A stretch of 64,000 nucleotides of DNA, taken from Chloroflexota bacterium (GTDB taxonomy: Bacteria > Chloroflexota > Anaerolineae > CG2-30-64-16). Position numbers and translations under genes: made by a program. The stretch is from positions 39,838 through 103,837 of the forward strand of contig JAPLHB010000144.1 in assembly GCA_026389845.1 (NCBI GenBank), given 5' to 3'. Of this stretch, positions 51,635 through 60,407 are shown piece after piece. A model generated the notes under the pieces. It saw nothing but the letters and a program-made list of their open reading frames with translations. It did not search any database and was not told the origin of the DNA. Position 1 is the first letter of the stretch; every line of letters starts with the position of its first letter.

Positions 51635-52303
51635 ATGGCCGATAAACAAGTCTTTTTATCCGACATGGACCTTTTCCGCGGCCTGTCTGAGCGCGACATG
51701 GTGGAACTCAACCGAGTGACCACGAACACCCACGTGCCGCGCGGCCGAATCTTCTACCGGCCCGAAGACGTGGGCGAGGTGCTGTTCCTGCTCAAGCAGG
51801 GCAGCGTGCAACTCTACCGCATCTCGCCCGAAGGCAAGAAGCTGGTCATCGCCACGTTGGGGCCGGGCACGCTGTTCGGGGAGATGACGCTGTTGGCCCA
51901 GCAGATGCACAACGCGTTCGCCGAGGCGCTGGATGACTGCGAGATCATGGTCATCAACCGGGCTGGCCTGGAGCGGCTGATCCTCAACCAGCCGATTGTG
52001 GGCCAACGGATGCTGGAGATCACGCGCCGGCGTCTGACCGATGCCGAGGCGCGGCTGGAGGACATGGCCTTCAAGGGCATCCCCGCCCGGCTGGCATCAC
52101 TGCTGCTGCGCCTGGCGAGCGAGCGCGGCGCCAACGAGATCGTCGGCCTCACCCACCAGGATCTGGCCGAGACCATCGGCACCTATCGCGAGACGGCAAC
52201 CCAAGTGCTCAACGACATGAAGGCCGATGGCCTGATCGAAATCGGCCGCAAGCGCATTACCATCCTGGACGCCGAGCGGCTGCAAGCCCTGGCAGCAAGT
52301 TGA
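51635..52303 (+). CDS. Crp/Fnr-family transcriptional regulator (2)
   Basis: 222 aa (GAGG before ATG 51635). Cyclic-nucleotide-binding-like domain at about 10-125 ([51 protein letters not shown]). HTH at about 165-205 ([39 protein letters not shown]). A paralogue of the regulator at 44580-45245. Its position directly upstream of a ferredoxin gene with its own consensus promoter suggests redox or energy regulation, but no cysteine cluster is present. Confidence 0.88.
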   Translation: MADKQVFLSDMDLFRGLSERDMVELNRVTTNTHVPRGRIFYRPEDVGEVLFLLKQGSVQLYRISPEGKKLVIATLGPGTLFGEMTLLAQQMHNAFAEALDDCEIMVINRAGLERLILNQPIVGQRMLEITRRRLTDAEARLEDMAFKGIPARLASLLLRLASERGANEIVGLTHQDLAETIGTYRETATQVLNDMKADGLIEIGRKRITILDAERLQALAAS

Positions 52304-52306
52304 TGT

Positions 52307-52335
52307 TTGACAAACAACCGAACCCCTTGTAGAAT
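52307..52335 (+). promoter_or_regulatory. Promoter of the ferredoxin gene
   Basis: TTGACA, 17 bp, TAGAAT. Start near 52342. Confidence 0.75.
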
Positions 52336-52415
52336 GGCTTCAACCTGCCGACAGACAACCGGCATGACCCGCGTTGCCTGTATTCCATTTTCCCCGTGAC
52401 TCAAGGAGGAGCAAC

Positions 52416-52694
<279 letters not shown>

Positions 52695-52723
52695 GCGCGC
52701 CTTCTCGCGACATCTCGTTTTCG

Positions 52724-52755
52724 ATAGGCCTCTGCCGCGGCAGGGGCCTATTTTT
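52724..52755 (+). terminator. Intrinsic terminator of the ferredoxin gene
   Basis: ATAGGCCTCTGCC / GGCAGGGGCCTAT stem (one mismatch), then TTTTT. Confidence 0.88.
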
Positions 52756-52765
52756 GTAGGCGACC

Positions 52766-53563
52766 ATGCAACCCATCACTTCCCAGAGTCCGATCCAGGG
52801 CGTCATCTTTGACTTCGGCAGCACCCTCGCCGTTGCCCACGCCCCCTGGCCAGCCATCATCGCCGACGGTGCGGCCCGTCTGACCGGCTGCCTGCGCGAC
52901 GCCGGCCTGACCTTGCCGCCCGATTTTGCCGACCTGTGGCGGGGCATGTTGCGCTTCGCCAACCAGTTGGCCGACCGGGAAGGCGTCGAGCGCCCGGCCG
53001 GGGCCACCCTGGTCGCCTTGCTGACCTCGCAAGGTTACGACGACGCCGACCCGGCGTTAGTTCGCGTCGCAACCGATTGTTTCTTCGGAGCCGAAGATGC
53101 GGTCCGCGCCCCGGCTTCCGGCGCGGTGGAGCTTCTGGCCGAACTCAAGGCCGCGGGCTACCGCTTGGGGCTGCTCTCCAACACCATCACCGATCGCTGG
53201 GTGCAGCGGTGGGCCGATCAATTCGGCTTCCGTCCCTACCTCGACGTCGTCGCGACCTCCGAGGCGCTCGGCTATCGCAAGCCGCGGCGCGAGGCGTTCC
53301 TGCCCGTCCTGGAACGCCTGAGGCTGGCCGATACCCCCGATCGCGCCGTGATGGTGGGCGACACGCCCACGCAAGACACCGCTGGCGCGCAGGCGCTCGG
53401 CATGAGGACGGTGCAGGTGACGCTGGCGGAAGATCTCAGCTTCCAGCAGCGGATGTTGGCGGCGGCGCCCCCGGCCGCGCCCGATATCCAGCCCGACGCG
53501 GCCATCACCGAGCTGGCCGGCCTGATCCCCGTGCTCGAAAGGTGGCAGGCCGATGGCCGATGA
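52766..53563 (+). CDS. HAD-superfamily hydrolase
   Basis: 265 aa. The nucleophile motif is GVIFDFGSTLA, where DxD is reduced to DFGST (second Asp replaced by Gly-Ser, seen in some HAD branches). Motif II LLSNTITDRW, motif III lysine in YRKPRREAF, and motif IV VMVGDTPTQDTAGAQALGM are present. The cap domain is helical (about 25-95). It is probably a phosphatase. The gene overlaps the Nudix gene by 11 nt, so they are translationally coupled. Confidence 0.85.
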   Translation: MQPITSQSPIQGVIFDFGSTLAVAHAPWPAIIADGAARLTGCLRDAGLTLPPDFADLWRGMLRFANQLADREGVERPAGATLVALLTSQGYDDADPALVRVATDCFFGAEDAVRAPASGAVELLAELKAAGYRLGLLSNTITDRWVQRWADQFGFRPYLDVVATSEALGYRKPRREAFLPVLERLRLADTPDRAVMVGDTPTQDTAGAQALGMRTVQVTLAEDLSFQQRMLAAAPPAAPDIQPDAAITELAGLIPVLERWQADGR

Positions 53564-54017
53564 CCGCGCCGACCGGCTCTATCCGTCCCGCCCCCTGCCC
53601 GGCGTGGGCGCGGTGGTGTGGAACGGCGCCCAGGTGCTCCTGGCGCGGCGCGGCCGGCCGCCCAGCCAGGGCAGTTGGGCCATTCCCGGCGGGTTGATCG
53701 AGATCGGCGAGACCGCGGAGGCGGCCGTGCGCCGCGAGGTCTTCGAGGAGTGCGGCATCGAGATCGCGGTCGGCCCGGTGCTCGGTTTGTTCGAGCCGAT
53801 CCAACGCGACCCGGACGGCCGGATTCGCTACCATTACGTAGTGGTTGATTACCTGGCGCGCTACGTGGCCGGTCAGCTTCAGGTCGGCGACGATGCGGCC
53901 GAGGTGCGCTGGGTTGCCCCGGCCGAGTTGGCGCAATATGAGCTGTTGCCGGCGACGCGAGAAATGATCGCGCGGGCGCTGGGGATAGTGAGCGAGGGCG
54001 TGGAGGCGAACACTTAA
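53553..54017 (+). CDS. Nudix hydrolase
   Basis: 154 aa. The Nudix box is complete: G47, E53, then R61-E62 and E65-E66 with G68 (GX5EX7REUXEEXGU). The following FEPIQRDPDGRIRYHYVVVDYLAR resembles ADP-ribose or NADH pyrophosphatases and dNTP-cleaning enzymes. Coupled to the HAD gene, suggesting stepwise removal of phosphates from a nucleotide-like metabolite. ATG 53553 lies within the HAD reading frame. Confidence 0.9.
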   Translation: MADDRADRLYPSRPLPGVGAVVWNGAQVLLARRGRPPSQGSWAIPGGLIEIGETAEAAVRREVFEECGIEIAVGPVLGLFEPIQRDPDGRIRYHYVVVDYLARYVAGQLQVGDDAAEVRWVAPAELAQYELLPATREMIARALGIVSEGVEANT

Positions 54018-54083
54018 CCAAAGTAGGAACGACGGGCCATTGGCATCGCACTCCATTCGTGCTAGACTGCGATTGTTCTGGGC

Positions 54084-54171
54084 ATCTTCTCAATCATCCG
54101 GGGTAGGGGCATGGCCTTGCGCCTGCCCGCCAGGGCGACCGCAAGGGTGCGCCCCTACAAATTGAGAAGAT
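54084..54171. repeat. Nested palindromic repeat with a family G core
   Basis: Outer ends ATCTTCTCAAT and ATTGAGAAGAT (11 bp, perfect). Inner ends GTAGGGGC and GCCCCTAC (54103-54158). Confidence 0.85.
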
Positions 54172-54198
54172 ACTGTTCTGGCATCGCTGAGGCGACCT

Positions 54199-54396
54199 AT
54201 GTCCACACGGATTTCCCGGCGTTTAGTTATCATCGTCTGTCTCGCCGTCCTGCTTACGGTCGTCCTGTCGTGGCAGTTGCAGGCCAGCTCGTTGACGCCC
54301 GGCGGAGTCTTGTCGCCGATTTTGCCGATCTCGCCCCTTCGCATCCTGCGCTGGATTCCGATCTTCCTGGTCCCGGTCGCCACACCTGCGCCTTGA
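54199..54396 (+). CDS. Small single-pass membrane or secreted protein
   Basis: 65 aa. Basic start (MSTRISRRL), one helix at about 9-28 (VIIVCLAVLLTVVLSWQLQ), then a Pro/Ile/Leu-rich end (GGVLSPILPISPLRILRWIPIFLVPVATPAP). GAGGCGACC before ATG is an acceptable ribosome site. A strong terminator follows within 25 nt, which supports a real transcript. No family recognised. Confidence 0.55.
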   Translation: MSTRISRRLVIIVCLAVLLTVVLSWQLQASSLTPGGVLSPILPISPLRILRWIPIFLVPVATPAP

Positions 54397-54418
54397 CCCC
54401 GATCGTTCTTAAGAATAG

Positions 54419-54465
54419 AGGCGTCAGGCATTCGATCCTGAGAATCGAACGCCTGACGCCTTTGC
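54419..54465 (+). terminator. Terminator of the small membrane protein gene
   Basis: AGGCGTCAGGC/GCCTGACGCCT and TTCGAT/ATCGAA form a stem of about 17 bp with one mismatch, then TTTG. Confidence 0.75.
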
Positions 54466-54518
54466 GCGTTTGGTAAAGACACATTCTCGGAGTTTTCCCC
54501 CGACCTATGCTACAATAG

Positions 54519-54697
54519 AGATTATCGGGAATAACTGTCATTCTGAGCGGGTTAGCCCCAGACTCCTCGTTGCAGCGTGAAACCAGCGAAGAATCTCGCT
54601 CCATGCCGCACGAGACCCTTCGCTAGAGGCTCGCCGCAACGCACTACACGGGGTAGACCCGCTCAGGGTGACACTCGCTGCTATTGCCGATAATGTC
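54519..54697. repeat. MITE-like palindromic element, copy R4
   Basis: Ends GATTATCGGGAATA and TATTGCCGATAATGTC. Arms CTGTCATTCTGAGCGGGTT and ACCCGCTCAGGGTGACAC. Inner arms CAGCGAAGAATCTCG and CTTCGCTAGAGG. It lies in the leader of the glutamine synthetase gene, between an extended -10 (TGCTACAAT, 54508-54516) and the ATG. Confidence 0.85.
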
Positions 54698-54759
54698 TAA
54701 TAAATTGCGTAGGCAGCGCCGACACTGCCCGACGCAACTATTTTGCCAATGGAGGCACG

Positions 54760-56178
54760 ATGTTTCAGGACTTTGCCGCCGCGGCCGCGTTCGTGCGCGA
54801 ACGCGGCATCCACATGATTGACCTCAAGTTCACTGACCTCTGGGGCCGCTGGCACCACGTCACCCTTGCCGCTACTGAGTTCACCCCAAAGCTGATGGCG
54901 GCCGGCGTAGGCTTCGATGGCTCCAGCGTGGGTCTGCGTAGCGTCAAATCGGGCGACATGGCGCTCATTCCCGATCTGGGTACAGGCGCACTCGATCCCT
55001 TCTGGGAAACGCCGACGTTGAGCTTCATCTGCTGCACGGTGGAGGCCGACAGCAAGCGGCTCTACTTCCGCGACCCGCGTGTGATTGCGCATCGCGCCGA
55101 GGAATACATGGTCGCCACCGGCATCGCCGACGAGAGCCGGTGGGGGCCGGAGTTCGAGTTCTACGTCTTGGACAACGTGTCGTTCGAGAACGGCGTCAAC
55201 GTCGCCAGCTACCGGGTGGACTCGGCCGAGGCCGAGTGGCACAGCTCCGGGGGCGGACACGGCCATTACGTGCCGCTCCACGGCGGCTATCACGCGATCC
55301 CACCCAAGGATCAGCTTTTCAACATGCGCACGCGCATCGTCACCACGCTGGAAGGGATGGGTGTGCCGGTCAAGTATCACCACCACGAGGTCGGCGGCCC
55401 CGGCCAATGCGAGATCGAGACGCCGCTCATGGGCCTGCTGCCGGCCGCCGACGCCGGCCAAACCCTCAAGTACGTGGCGAAGATGGTCGCCCGTCAGGCC
55501 GGCCAGACCGTCACCTTCATGCCCAAACCGCTCTACGGCGAGGCGGGCAGCGGGATGCACTTCCACCAGCAACTGTTCAAGCAGGGCGTGAACCAATTCT
55601 ACGATCCGGCCGGCTACAGCCTGATGAGCCAGACCGCGCTCTACTACATCGGCGGACTGCTGACGCACGCGCCGGCGTTGCTGGCGTTCACCAACCCCAG
55701 CACCAACTCGTATCGCCGGCTGATACCGGGCTACGAGGCGCCGGTGAACTGTTTCTTCTCGAAGGGCAACCGCAGCGCGGCGATCCGCGTCCCGGCGTAT
55801 GCCACCGAACCTGAAAAAGTGCGCTTCGAATACCGGCCGCCCGATGCCACCTGTAACCCCTACCTGGCGATGGCGGCGATGCTCATGGCTGGCCTCGACG
55901 GCATCCGCCGGCAGATTGACCCGACTGCGGCCGGCTTCGGGCCGATTGACCAGAACATCTTCGACTGGCCGCCGGAACGTCGCGCGACGATCAAGGCGCT
56001 GCCGACCTCGCTCAAAGAGGCGTTGGACGCGCTCGATGCCGATTGCGGCTTCTTGCTGGAAGGCGGCGTATTCGATGATGAGCTGATCGCGGATTGGATC
56101 AAGGCGAAGATGGCGGAGTTCTACCAGGTGAGAAATCGGCCGCATCCGTATGAGGTGCAGTTGTATTTCGATTTATAG
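54760..56178 (+). CDS. glnA: Glutamine synthetase, type I
   Basis: 472 aa, standard GSI length. Motifs: GVGFDGSSV at the N-terminal domain, WGPEFEFYV, KYHHHEVGGPGQCEIET, GEAGSGMHFHQQLFK, the ATP loop KGNRSAAIRVPAY and the C-terminal FEYRPPDATCNPYLAMAAML. The position of the adenylylation tyrosine of the GSI-beta group is Phe401 here (NIFDWPPE instead of NLYDLPPE), so control by GlnE-type adenylylation is not possible. It makes glutamine from glutamate and ammonia. No glnB or glnE is seen. A MITE-like repeat occupies the leader. Confidence 0.94.
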   Translation: MFQDFAAAAAFVRERGIHMIDLKFTDLWGRWHHVTLAATEFTPKLMAAGVGFDGSSVGLRSVKSGDMALIPDLGTGALDPFWETPTLSFICCTVEADSKRLYFRDPRVIAHRAEEYMVATGIADESRWGPEFEFYVLDNVSFENGVNVASYRVDSAEAEWHSSGGGHGHYVPLHGGYHAIPPKDQLFNMRTRIVTTLEGMGVPVKYHHHEVGGPGQCEIETPLMGLLPAADAGQTLKYVAKMVARQAGQTVTFMPKPLYGEAGSGMHFHQQLFKQGVNQFYDPAGYSLMSQTALYYIGGLLTHAPALLAFTNPSTNSYRRLIPGYEAPVNCFFSKGNRSAAIRVPAYATEPEKVRFEYRPPDATCNPYLAMAAMLMAGLDGIRRQIDPTAAGFGPIDQNIFDWPPERRATIKALPTSLKEALDALDADCGFLLEGGVFDDELIADWIKAKMAEFYQVRNRPHPYEVQLYFDL

Positions 56179-56237
56179 GCAACTTTTCGGCCCTGCCTCC
56201 GTAGTGGGAAGTAGCAAACCACAAGCGGAGGTAGACG

Positions 56238-57089
56238 GTGAAAAGCAATCGCACGCTCTGGATCGTAATTGTACTCCTCGTACTGGCACTGTGCGTATGT
56301 TGTGCGGCGGTGGCCGGGGTTCTCGTGTTGGGCGGCTGGCAGTGGGGCGGTGCCTGGCTGGATAGCGCCCGCACCGAGATCACGGAGCCGTTCGCGAAGA
56401 CATTCGACGTGCGCGGACCGGTGAACCTTGTCCTGGATGCGCCTGTTGGCGACGTGACGATCAAGGCCGGCGCGGAATCGCAGGTTGTCATTGAGGCGAC
56501 CAAGCGCGCCTGGGGTAACAACACCGCCCGCGCACAGGAAACGCTGGGGCGCATCACGATCAACGCCGACCAGGTCGGCGACCAGGTGCGCATCCGCGTG
56601 GCGGGACTGACCGGGGTCACAAACGCGCCGCGCTCACCCCAAGTTGACTTCGTGATCTCCGTGCCGCGGGACACGGCGCTCAAGCTCGATTCCAGGGTGG
56701 GCCGCATCTCGGTCGCTGGCACGCACGGGGATGTCGCGATCAAGGCCGACGTGGGCGAGGTGCTATTGGCCGATGTGCTGCCGGTGGAGCAGTTGGCGGT
56801 GGAGACGCGGGTGGCGAGCGTCGAGTTCTCCGGCGCGCTGACCCCCGCCGCCAGCTACCGGTTGACCAGTGACGTGGGGCGGGTCGCGCTGCGCCTGCCC
56901 ACGGACAGCGCCTTCAAGATTGACGCTCGCAGCGACGTCGGCGACGTGCGGGTGGACTTCACAGTGACGGGGCGCAACTCGCGCGAGGGTCTTGTCAGCA
57001 AAGAGGTGCGGGGCGAGGTGGGGACGAATCCCGCGACGGAGTTGTATTTGCGGTCGCGGATCGGGGAGATCACGGTGCGGTCGGAGTAG
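56238..57089 (+). CDS. DUF4097-type beta-helix membrane protein
   Basis: 283 aa from GTG 56238 (GCGGAGGTAGAC). One N-terminal helix (about 7-30). After it is a repetitive beta-rich domain with regular segments such as GDVTIKAGAESQVVIEATK, VGRISVAGTHGDVAIKADVGEV, ASVEFSGAL and IGEITVRSE, as in DUF4097/adhesin-like right-handed beta-helices. Probably on the cell surface; function unknown. The terminator at 57129-57168 follows. Confidence 0.8.
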   Translation: MKSNRTLWIVIVLLVLALCVCCAAVAGVLVLGGWQWGGAWLDSARTEITEPFAKTFDVRGPVNLVLDAPVGDVTIKAGAESQVVIEATKRAWGNNTARAQETLGRITINADQVGDQVRIRVAGLTGVTNAPRSPQVDFVISVPRDTALKLDSRVGRISVAGTHGDVAIKADVGEVLLADVLPVEQLAVETRVASVEFSGALTPAASYRLTSDVGRVALRLPTDSAFKIDARSDVGDVRVDFTVTGRNSREGLVSKEVRGEVGTNPATELYLRSRIGEITVRSE

Positions 57090-57128
57090 AAGACGAGGGA
57101 CGAACGACCGCCGACCGTCCGCTGGATG

Positions 57129-57168
57129 AAAAGACCTGACAGGTCTGCGAGGCTTGTCAGGTCTTTTT
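57129..57168 (+). terminator. Terminator of the DUF4097 gene
   Basis: AAAGACCTGACA and TGTCAGGTCTTTTTT arms with a 13-nt loop that repeats GGTCTGCGAGGC. Confidence 0.8.
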
Positions 57169-57356
57169 TGGCAGTACCGCAAAACTCGCTTTGTCACCCT
57201 GAGCGGGTTCGCCCCGTACACTGCGTTGCGGCGAGCATCCAGCGAAGGGTCTCGTTGCGGGATGAGATTCTTCGCTGGATGCTCGCCGTTGATAGAGATC
57301 AGGGGCAGACACGCTCAGAATGACAGGCGATGAGTAGCGAGTTTTGCGCCATTGCC
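57169..57356. repeat. MITE-like palindromic element, copy R5
   Basis: Ends GGCAGTACCGCAAAACTCGC and GCGAGTTTTGCGCCATTGCC. Arms TTTGTCACCCTGAGCGGGTT and ACACGCTCAGAATGACAG. Inner CCAGCGAAGGGTCTC/GAGATTCTTCGCTGG. Confidence 0.88.
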
Positions 57357-57364
57357 TTTTTTTG

Positions 57365-58051
57365 CTACTTGCGCGGCACCTCTGCTAATACTTTCAGCCC
57401 CACTTTCTCCAAATCGTCCCGTCCCCGCACCGATTCATCCAGGTAATCCAACAGAAACACCAGCCCCAGCCCTGCGGCCAACGCCAGGAGGACACGCAGC
57501 GGCAGGTCGAGCTGTTCACGCGCGGCCCGGCCGACGCGGGCGACCGCGGGCGGGTCAATCAGCCGGATGTCGGCCTCGGCCGCGCTGAACTGGCCGAAGA
57601 AATCCGCGCTGCGCTCGGTCAATGTGGCCGCGATGGCATTGGCGATGGCGCGGAGCTGCGCCTCGTCGCCCCACGTCACGCCGATGGTGAGGATGCGATG
57701 CAGCTTGCCCGGCTGCGTGCTGGCGCCGATGACCCCCGCCGGCACGACGATTCCCTGGCTCTCCAGGCGTTTGCTGACTGCCTGGGCGAACACCTGACTA
57801 CGCGCAATCTCGCCTAAGTCATCCACCAGGTACTCGGAAGTCAGCATCGTGTAGTAGCGGTCGTAGGTATAGACGCCGGGGATGCGCTCCGGCTGGATGC
57901 CGACGTTAAAGCGCATCGTTGCGCTATACGAAGCCGGCTTCGGCTGCCAGGGCTTTTGCATGACCAGGGTCAACAGGCCGACCGCGACCGCCAGGCCGAC
58001 CGGCAGCCACCAGCGGCGGAGGATGATGCGCCAATAGGATCGTAGTTCCAT
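57365..58051 (-). CDS. Wzz-type chain-length determinant / polysaccharide co-polymerase
   Basis: 228 aa. N-terminal helix at about 14-32 (RRWWLPVGLAVAVGLLTLV) and C-terminal helix at about 186-205, with an extracytoplasmic helical domain between, as in Wzz/YveK proteins. There is no tyrosine-kinase domain fused to it. The last residues (GLKVLAEVPRK) would contact a cytoplasmic kinase, not seen here. It probably controls the length of a surface polysaccharide made with the adjacent GT4 enzyme. Confidence 0.85.
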   Translation of the reverse strand: MELRSYWRIILRRWWLPVGLAVAVGLLTLVMQKPWQPKPASYSATMRFNVGIQPERIPGVYTYDRYYTMLTSEYLVDDLGEIARSQVFAQAVSKRLESQGIVVPAGVIGASTQPGKLHRILTIGVTWGDEAQLRAIANAIAATLTERSADFFGQFSAAEADIRLIDPPAVARVGRAAREQLDLPLRVLLALAAGLGLVFLLDYLDESVRGRDDLEKVGLKVLAEVPRK

Positions 58052-58065
58052 GTTTTCCTCAACAG

Positions 58066-58240
58066 TGTTGCGTGGTTCGTGTTGCGTGTTGCGTGTTGCG
58101 TGTTGCGTGGTTCGTGTTGCGTGTTGCGTGTTGCGTGTTGCGTGTTGCGTGTTGCGTGGTTCGTGTTGCGTGGTTCGTCCAACAGCGTCGTGGCTGTTCC
58201 AGGTACGCAGTACGCACTACGCAGTACGCAGTACGAACTC
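58066..58240. repeat. Longest family B tandem array
   Basis: About fifteen consecutive GTGTTGC/GTGGTTC-type 7-mer units (58070-58178), then inverted CAGTACGCACTACGCAGTACG units. It fills the gap between Wzz and GT4. Units are too short and unspaced for a CRISPR array. Confidence 0.95.
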
Positions 58241-59392
58241 CCGCAACTCACGCTCGAATCTCTCGGTTCCAAACCGCTCCGCGTTCGCCCGGCACGCGAC
58301 CGGATCGTAAGCGGCCGCGTCAAAACGTTCCAGCGCGGTCTTGAGCGACGCCACCGTCGGCTCGGCAAAAAATTCGCCGGTCTTGCCTGGGATCACGGTA
58401 TCGAGCGCGCCGCCGCCGCGGAAGGCGATCACCGGGCGGCCGGCCGCTTGGGCCTCCACGGGCGCGATGCCGAAATCCTCCAGGCCGGGAAAGATGAACG
58501 CCCGCGCCCCTGCATAGAGCCGCGCCAATTCGTCCCACGGCACCCGGCCCAGGAAGGTGACGCTCGGCCCAGCCATCTGCTCCAACGCCGGGCGGTCGCG
58601 GCCATCGCCGTAGACCAGCAGCCGCAGCCCCAGCTCCGAGCAGGCCCGCACGGCCAGGTCGGTGCGTTTGTACGGGATCAGCCGGCCGCCGGCCAGGAAG
58701 TAATCGCCGGGCGGCTCGGTGCGCAAGCCTCCTTTAGGGCCGGAAGGCCGAAACCGGGCGATGTCGGCCGGTGGGTAGATGATCGTGCTTTCGCGGCCGT
58801 AGAAGCGCCGGATGCGTTCATGGATCTCGGTCGAGATGGCGATGAAATGGTGCACCCGTTGCGCCGCGGCGTAGTCCCACCGGCGCAGCAGCGCGACGGC
58901 CGGCCGCAAGACCAGGTCGGCGGCCTTGCTCAGCCCTTCGCGCGCCCGGTAGGCCTCATATTGCCACAGAAAGCGGGTTGGCGTCAAACAGTAGCACACG
59001 TGCCGCGCGCCGGGGGGGATCGGCACGCCGTGACAGAAGCCGCTCTTGTTGCTCAGGATCAGGTCGTAGCCGCGCAGATCCACCCCCCCGAATGCCAGCG
59101 GGTAGACCGGCAAATAAGCCTGGTGGTGCGTGAAGACGCCCGGCAGCCGCTGCATGAAGGTCGTGCGGATGTCCCACAGCCGGTACTCCGCCGGCATGAG
59201 GTCGGCCGCATACATGCTGGTGAAGACCGGCGCGCCCGGATACATGCGCACCAGCGTCTCCAGCACGTTCTCCGCGCCGCCGATCTGGTTGAGCCAGTCG
59301 TGGATGAGCGCGGTGCGGGGTGCGTGATGCGTGATGCATACCCCATAGGAAGCAACGAGGTCATAAGTTGACAACCGCGTTATGGGCGGCAT
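58217..59392 (-). CDS. GT4-family glycosyltransferase
   Basis: 391 aa from ATG 59392. The native N-terminus is RTALIHDWLNQIGGAENVLETLVRMYP. The preceding 26 residues include family B repeat (VCITHHAP), suggesting the repeat joined to the native start. The GT-B fold shows FIAISTEIHERIRRFYGRES, the donor-site motifs FLAGGRLIPYKRTDLAV, LVYGDGRDRPALEQMA and the E-x7-E element FIFPGLEDFGIAPVEAQAAGRPVIAF. It transfers a sugar from a nucleotide donor to a growing surface glycan. The last codons are also repeat-like. Confidence 0.88.
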   Translation of the reverse strand: MPPITRLSTYDLVASYGVCITHHAPRTALIHDWLNQIGGAENVLETLVRMYPGAPVFTSMYAADLMPAEYRLWDIRTTFMQRLPGVFTHHQAYLPVYPLAFGGVDLRGYDLILSNKSGFCHGVPIPPGARHVCYCLTPTRFLWQYEAYRAREGLSKAADLVLRPAVALLRRWDYAAAQRVHHFIAISTEIHERIRRFYGRESTIIYPPADIARFRPSGPKGGLRTEPPGDYFLAGGRLIPYKRTDLAVRACSELGLRLLVYGDGRDRPALEQMAGPSVTFLGRVPWDELARLYAGARAFIFPGLEDFGIAPVEAQAAGRPVIAFRGGGALDTVIPGKTGEFFAEPTVASLKTALERFDAAAYDPVACRANAERFGTERFERELREFVLRTA

Positions 59393-59422
59393 TCAGACGG
59401 GAGAGCGTTGAGGAGGTCGCCT

Positions 59423-59566
59423 CTATTGCTCATAAAGCAAAACCCCCTCTCTGATGACGGTAGTCACGAAGGCATTCGGCACGTCGCGCCATTCGGCGAT
59501 TTCCTCGGGCGTCCAGACCAGGATATCCTTGGCGGGGCTGACTCCGATCAACAAGCCTTTTGTTGA
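59423..59566 (-). pseudogene. C-terminal remnant of a minimal nucleotidyltransferase (MNT)
   Basis: The 47 codons before TAG 59423 read KDILVWTPEEIAEWRDVPNA and end in VIREGVLLYEQ, the usual ending of MNT-type nucleotidyltransferases of toxin-antitoxin pairs. No start codon and no catalytic GSxxxG..D part is present upstream. The HEPN partner is also missing. It is probably a decayed module. Confidence 0.6.
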
Positions 59567-59606
59567 TTTCGGCAACCAACTCCCGACTCTATCTCACATT
59601 GCCAAG

Positions 59607-60116
59607 CTAGAAGCCACGGAGAAATCCCGTCAACGATCCATACGGAGAGCGGTAGCCCTGCTCGATCATCTGGTGCAAAAGGCGATCGCCATCAGCGATG
59701 TCCAAGATGCCCTGCTCAACCGATAGCGCCAAAATTCCAACTGTGCCGGTGACAGCGAGTCCCAGTCGCCGAGCAAGGCGTCTTGCCTGAAGATCATCTG
59801 TCAAGATCAGCCAGCCCCGTGACTGTGCCAATGCTAGACACGAAGCTTCGCCGTATCCGAGCGTTTTCGTGAACTTACGGAAAGCATCTTCTTCTGCGCG
59901 GCTCTTGAATCCGGTCAGCTCCAACCAGGCGGTGGGGTCCGCCCCGATCTCGTTCGCCGCCTGTTCAAGGAAGTCGTAGCCCTCTTCCAGGCCACGCAGC
60001 ACCTCCTCCCGCACCTCGTAGGTCACATAGACCTTGTCGAATATAGCGTTCAGGAGATCTAGCCGGCCGACCCGGCAGAAGTTGGAGAGCACTGTGTTGT
60101 CAACGACGCGCGGCAT
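59607..60116 (-). CDS. PIN-domain toxin (DUF3368 type)
   Basis: 169 aa from ATG 60116. The acidic residues of the PIN active site are visible: D6 (RVVDNTVLSNF), E37/E38 (YEVREEVLRG), E90 (GYGEASCLALA) and D107/D108 (ILTDDLQARRLAR). The arrangement fits the DUF3368 group, likely RNases. It overlaps the antitoxin gene by 17 nt. The last segment (GILALSVEQGILDIADGDRLLHQMIEQGYRSP) is typical of the group. Confidence 0.88.
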   Translation of the reverse strand: MPRVVDNTVLSNFCRVGRLDLLNAIFDKVYVTYEVREEVLRGLEEGYDFLEQAANEIGADPTAWLELTGFKSRAEEDAFRKFTKTLGYGEASCLALAQSRGWLILTDDLQARRLARRLGLAVTGTVGILALSVEQGILDIADGDRLLHQMIEQGYRSPYGSLTGFLRGF

Positions 60117-60405
60117 CCAGATGGCTCCGTAAAGCCGCAACTTCGGCCTGGGCTTCTTCCTGCGTCTCCGACCCAAAATGCAATTCAGCGCCTCTGCACA
60201 GAAGGATCTCACGCATCTGCTCAAAACTGACCCCCGCCAGGTTCGCGGCTTTTCCCAGCGAGATGTCTCCTGCCCGGTAGCGATAAACCGCCATTTCCAG
60301 GCGGAGCGCGGGTCGCACCTGGAGCAGTGACCGGAGAGCATCCTGGATAACACTTCGCTCATCCGGGTAAAGTCTGGCGTTGACGAAATCTCGCGTCTCC
60401 AACAT
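60100..60405 (-). CDS. UPF0175-type antitoxin
   Basis: 101 aa from ATG 60405. The core RPALRLEMAVYRYRAGDISLGKAANLAGVSFEQMREILLCRG is the UPF0175 helix-turn-helix, known as partner of PIN (DUF3368) toxins. The C-terminal tail (SETQEEAQAEVAALRSHLDAARR) should wrap the toxin. It begins 2 nt after the upstream coiled-coil gene. Confidence 0.88.
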   Translation of the reverse strand: MLETRDFVNARLYPDERSVIQDALRSLLQVRPALRLEMAVYRYRAGDISLGKAANLAGVSFEQMREILLCRGAELHFGSETQEEAQAEVAALRSHLDAARR

Positions 60406-60407
60406 AC

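Noticed and set aside
54018..54198. Small RNA gene in the gap before the 65-aa protein
   Set aside because: The structure is explained by the nested palindromic repeat at 54084-54171; no separate promoter-terminator unit is clear.
58066..58240. Possible CRISPR array
   Set aside because: The units are 7 bp, contiguous and without unique spacers. No cas genes are seen.
58079..59371. A 430-codon plus-strand frame beginning in the family B array
   Set aside because: It starts in the repeat and runs antisense to a clear GT4 glycosyltransferase.
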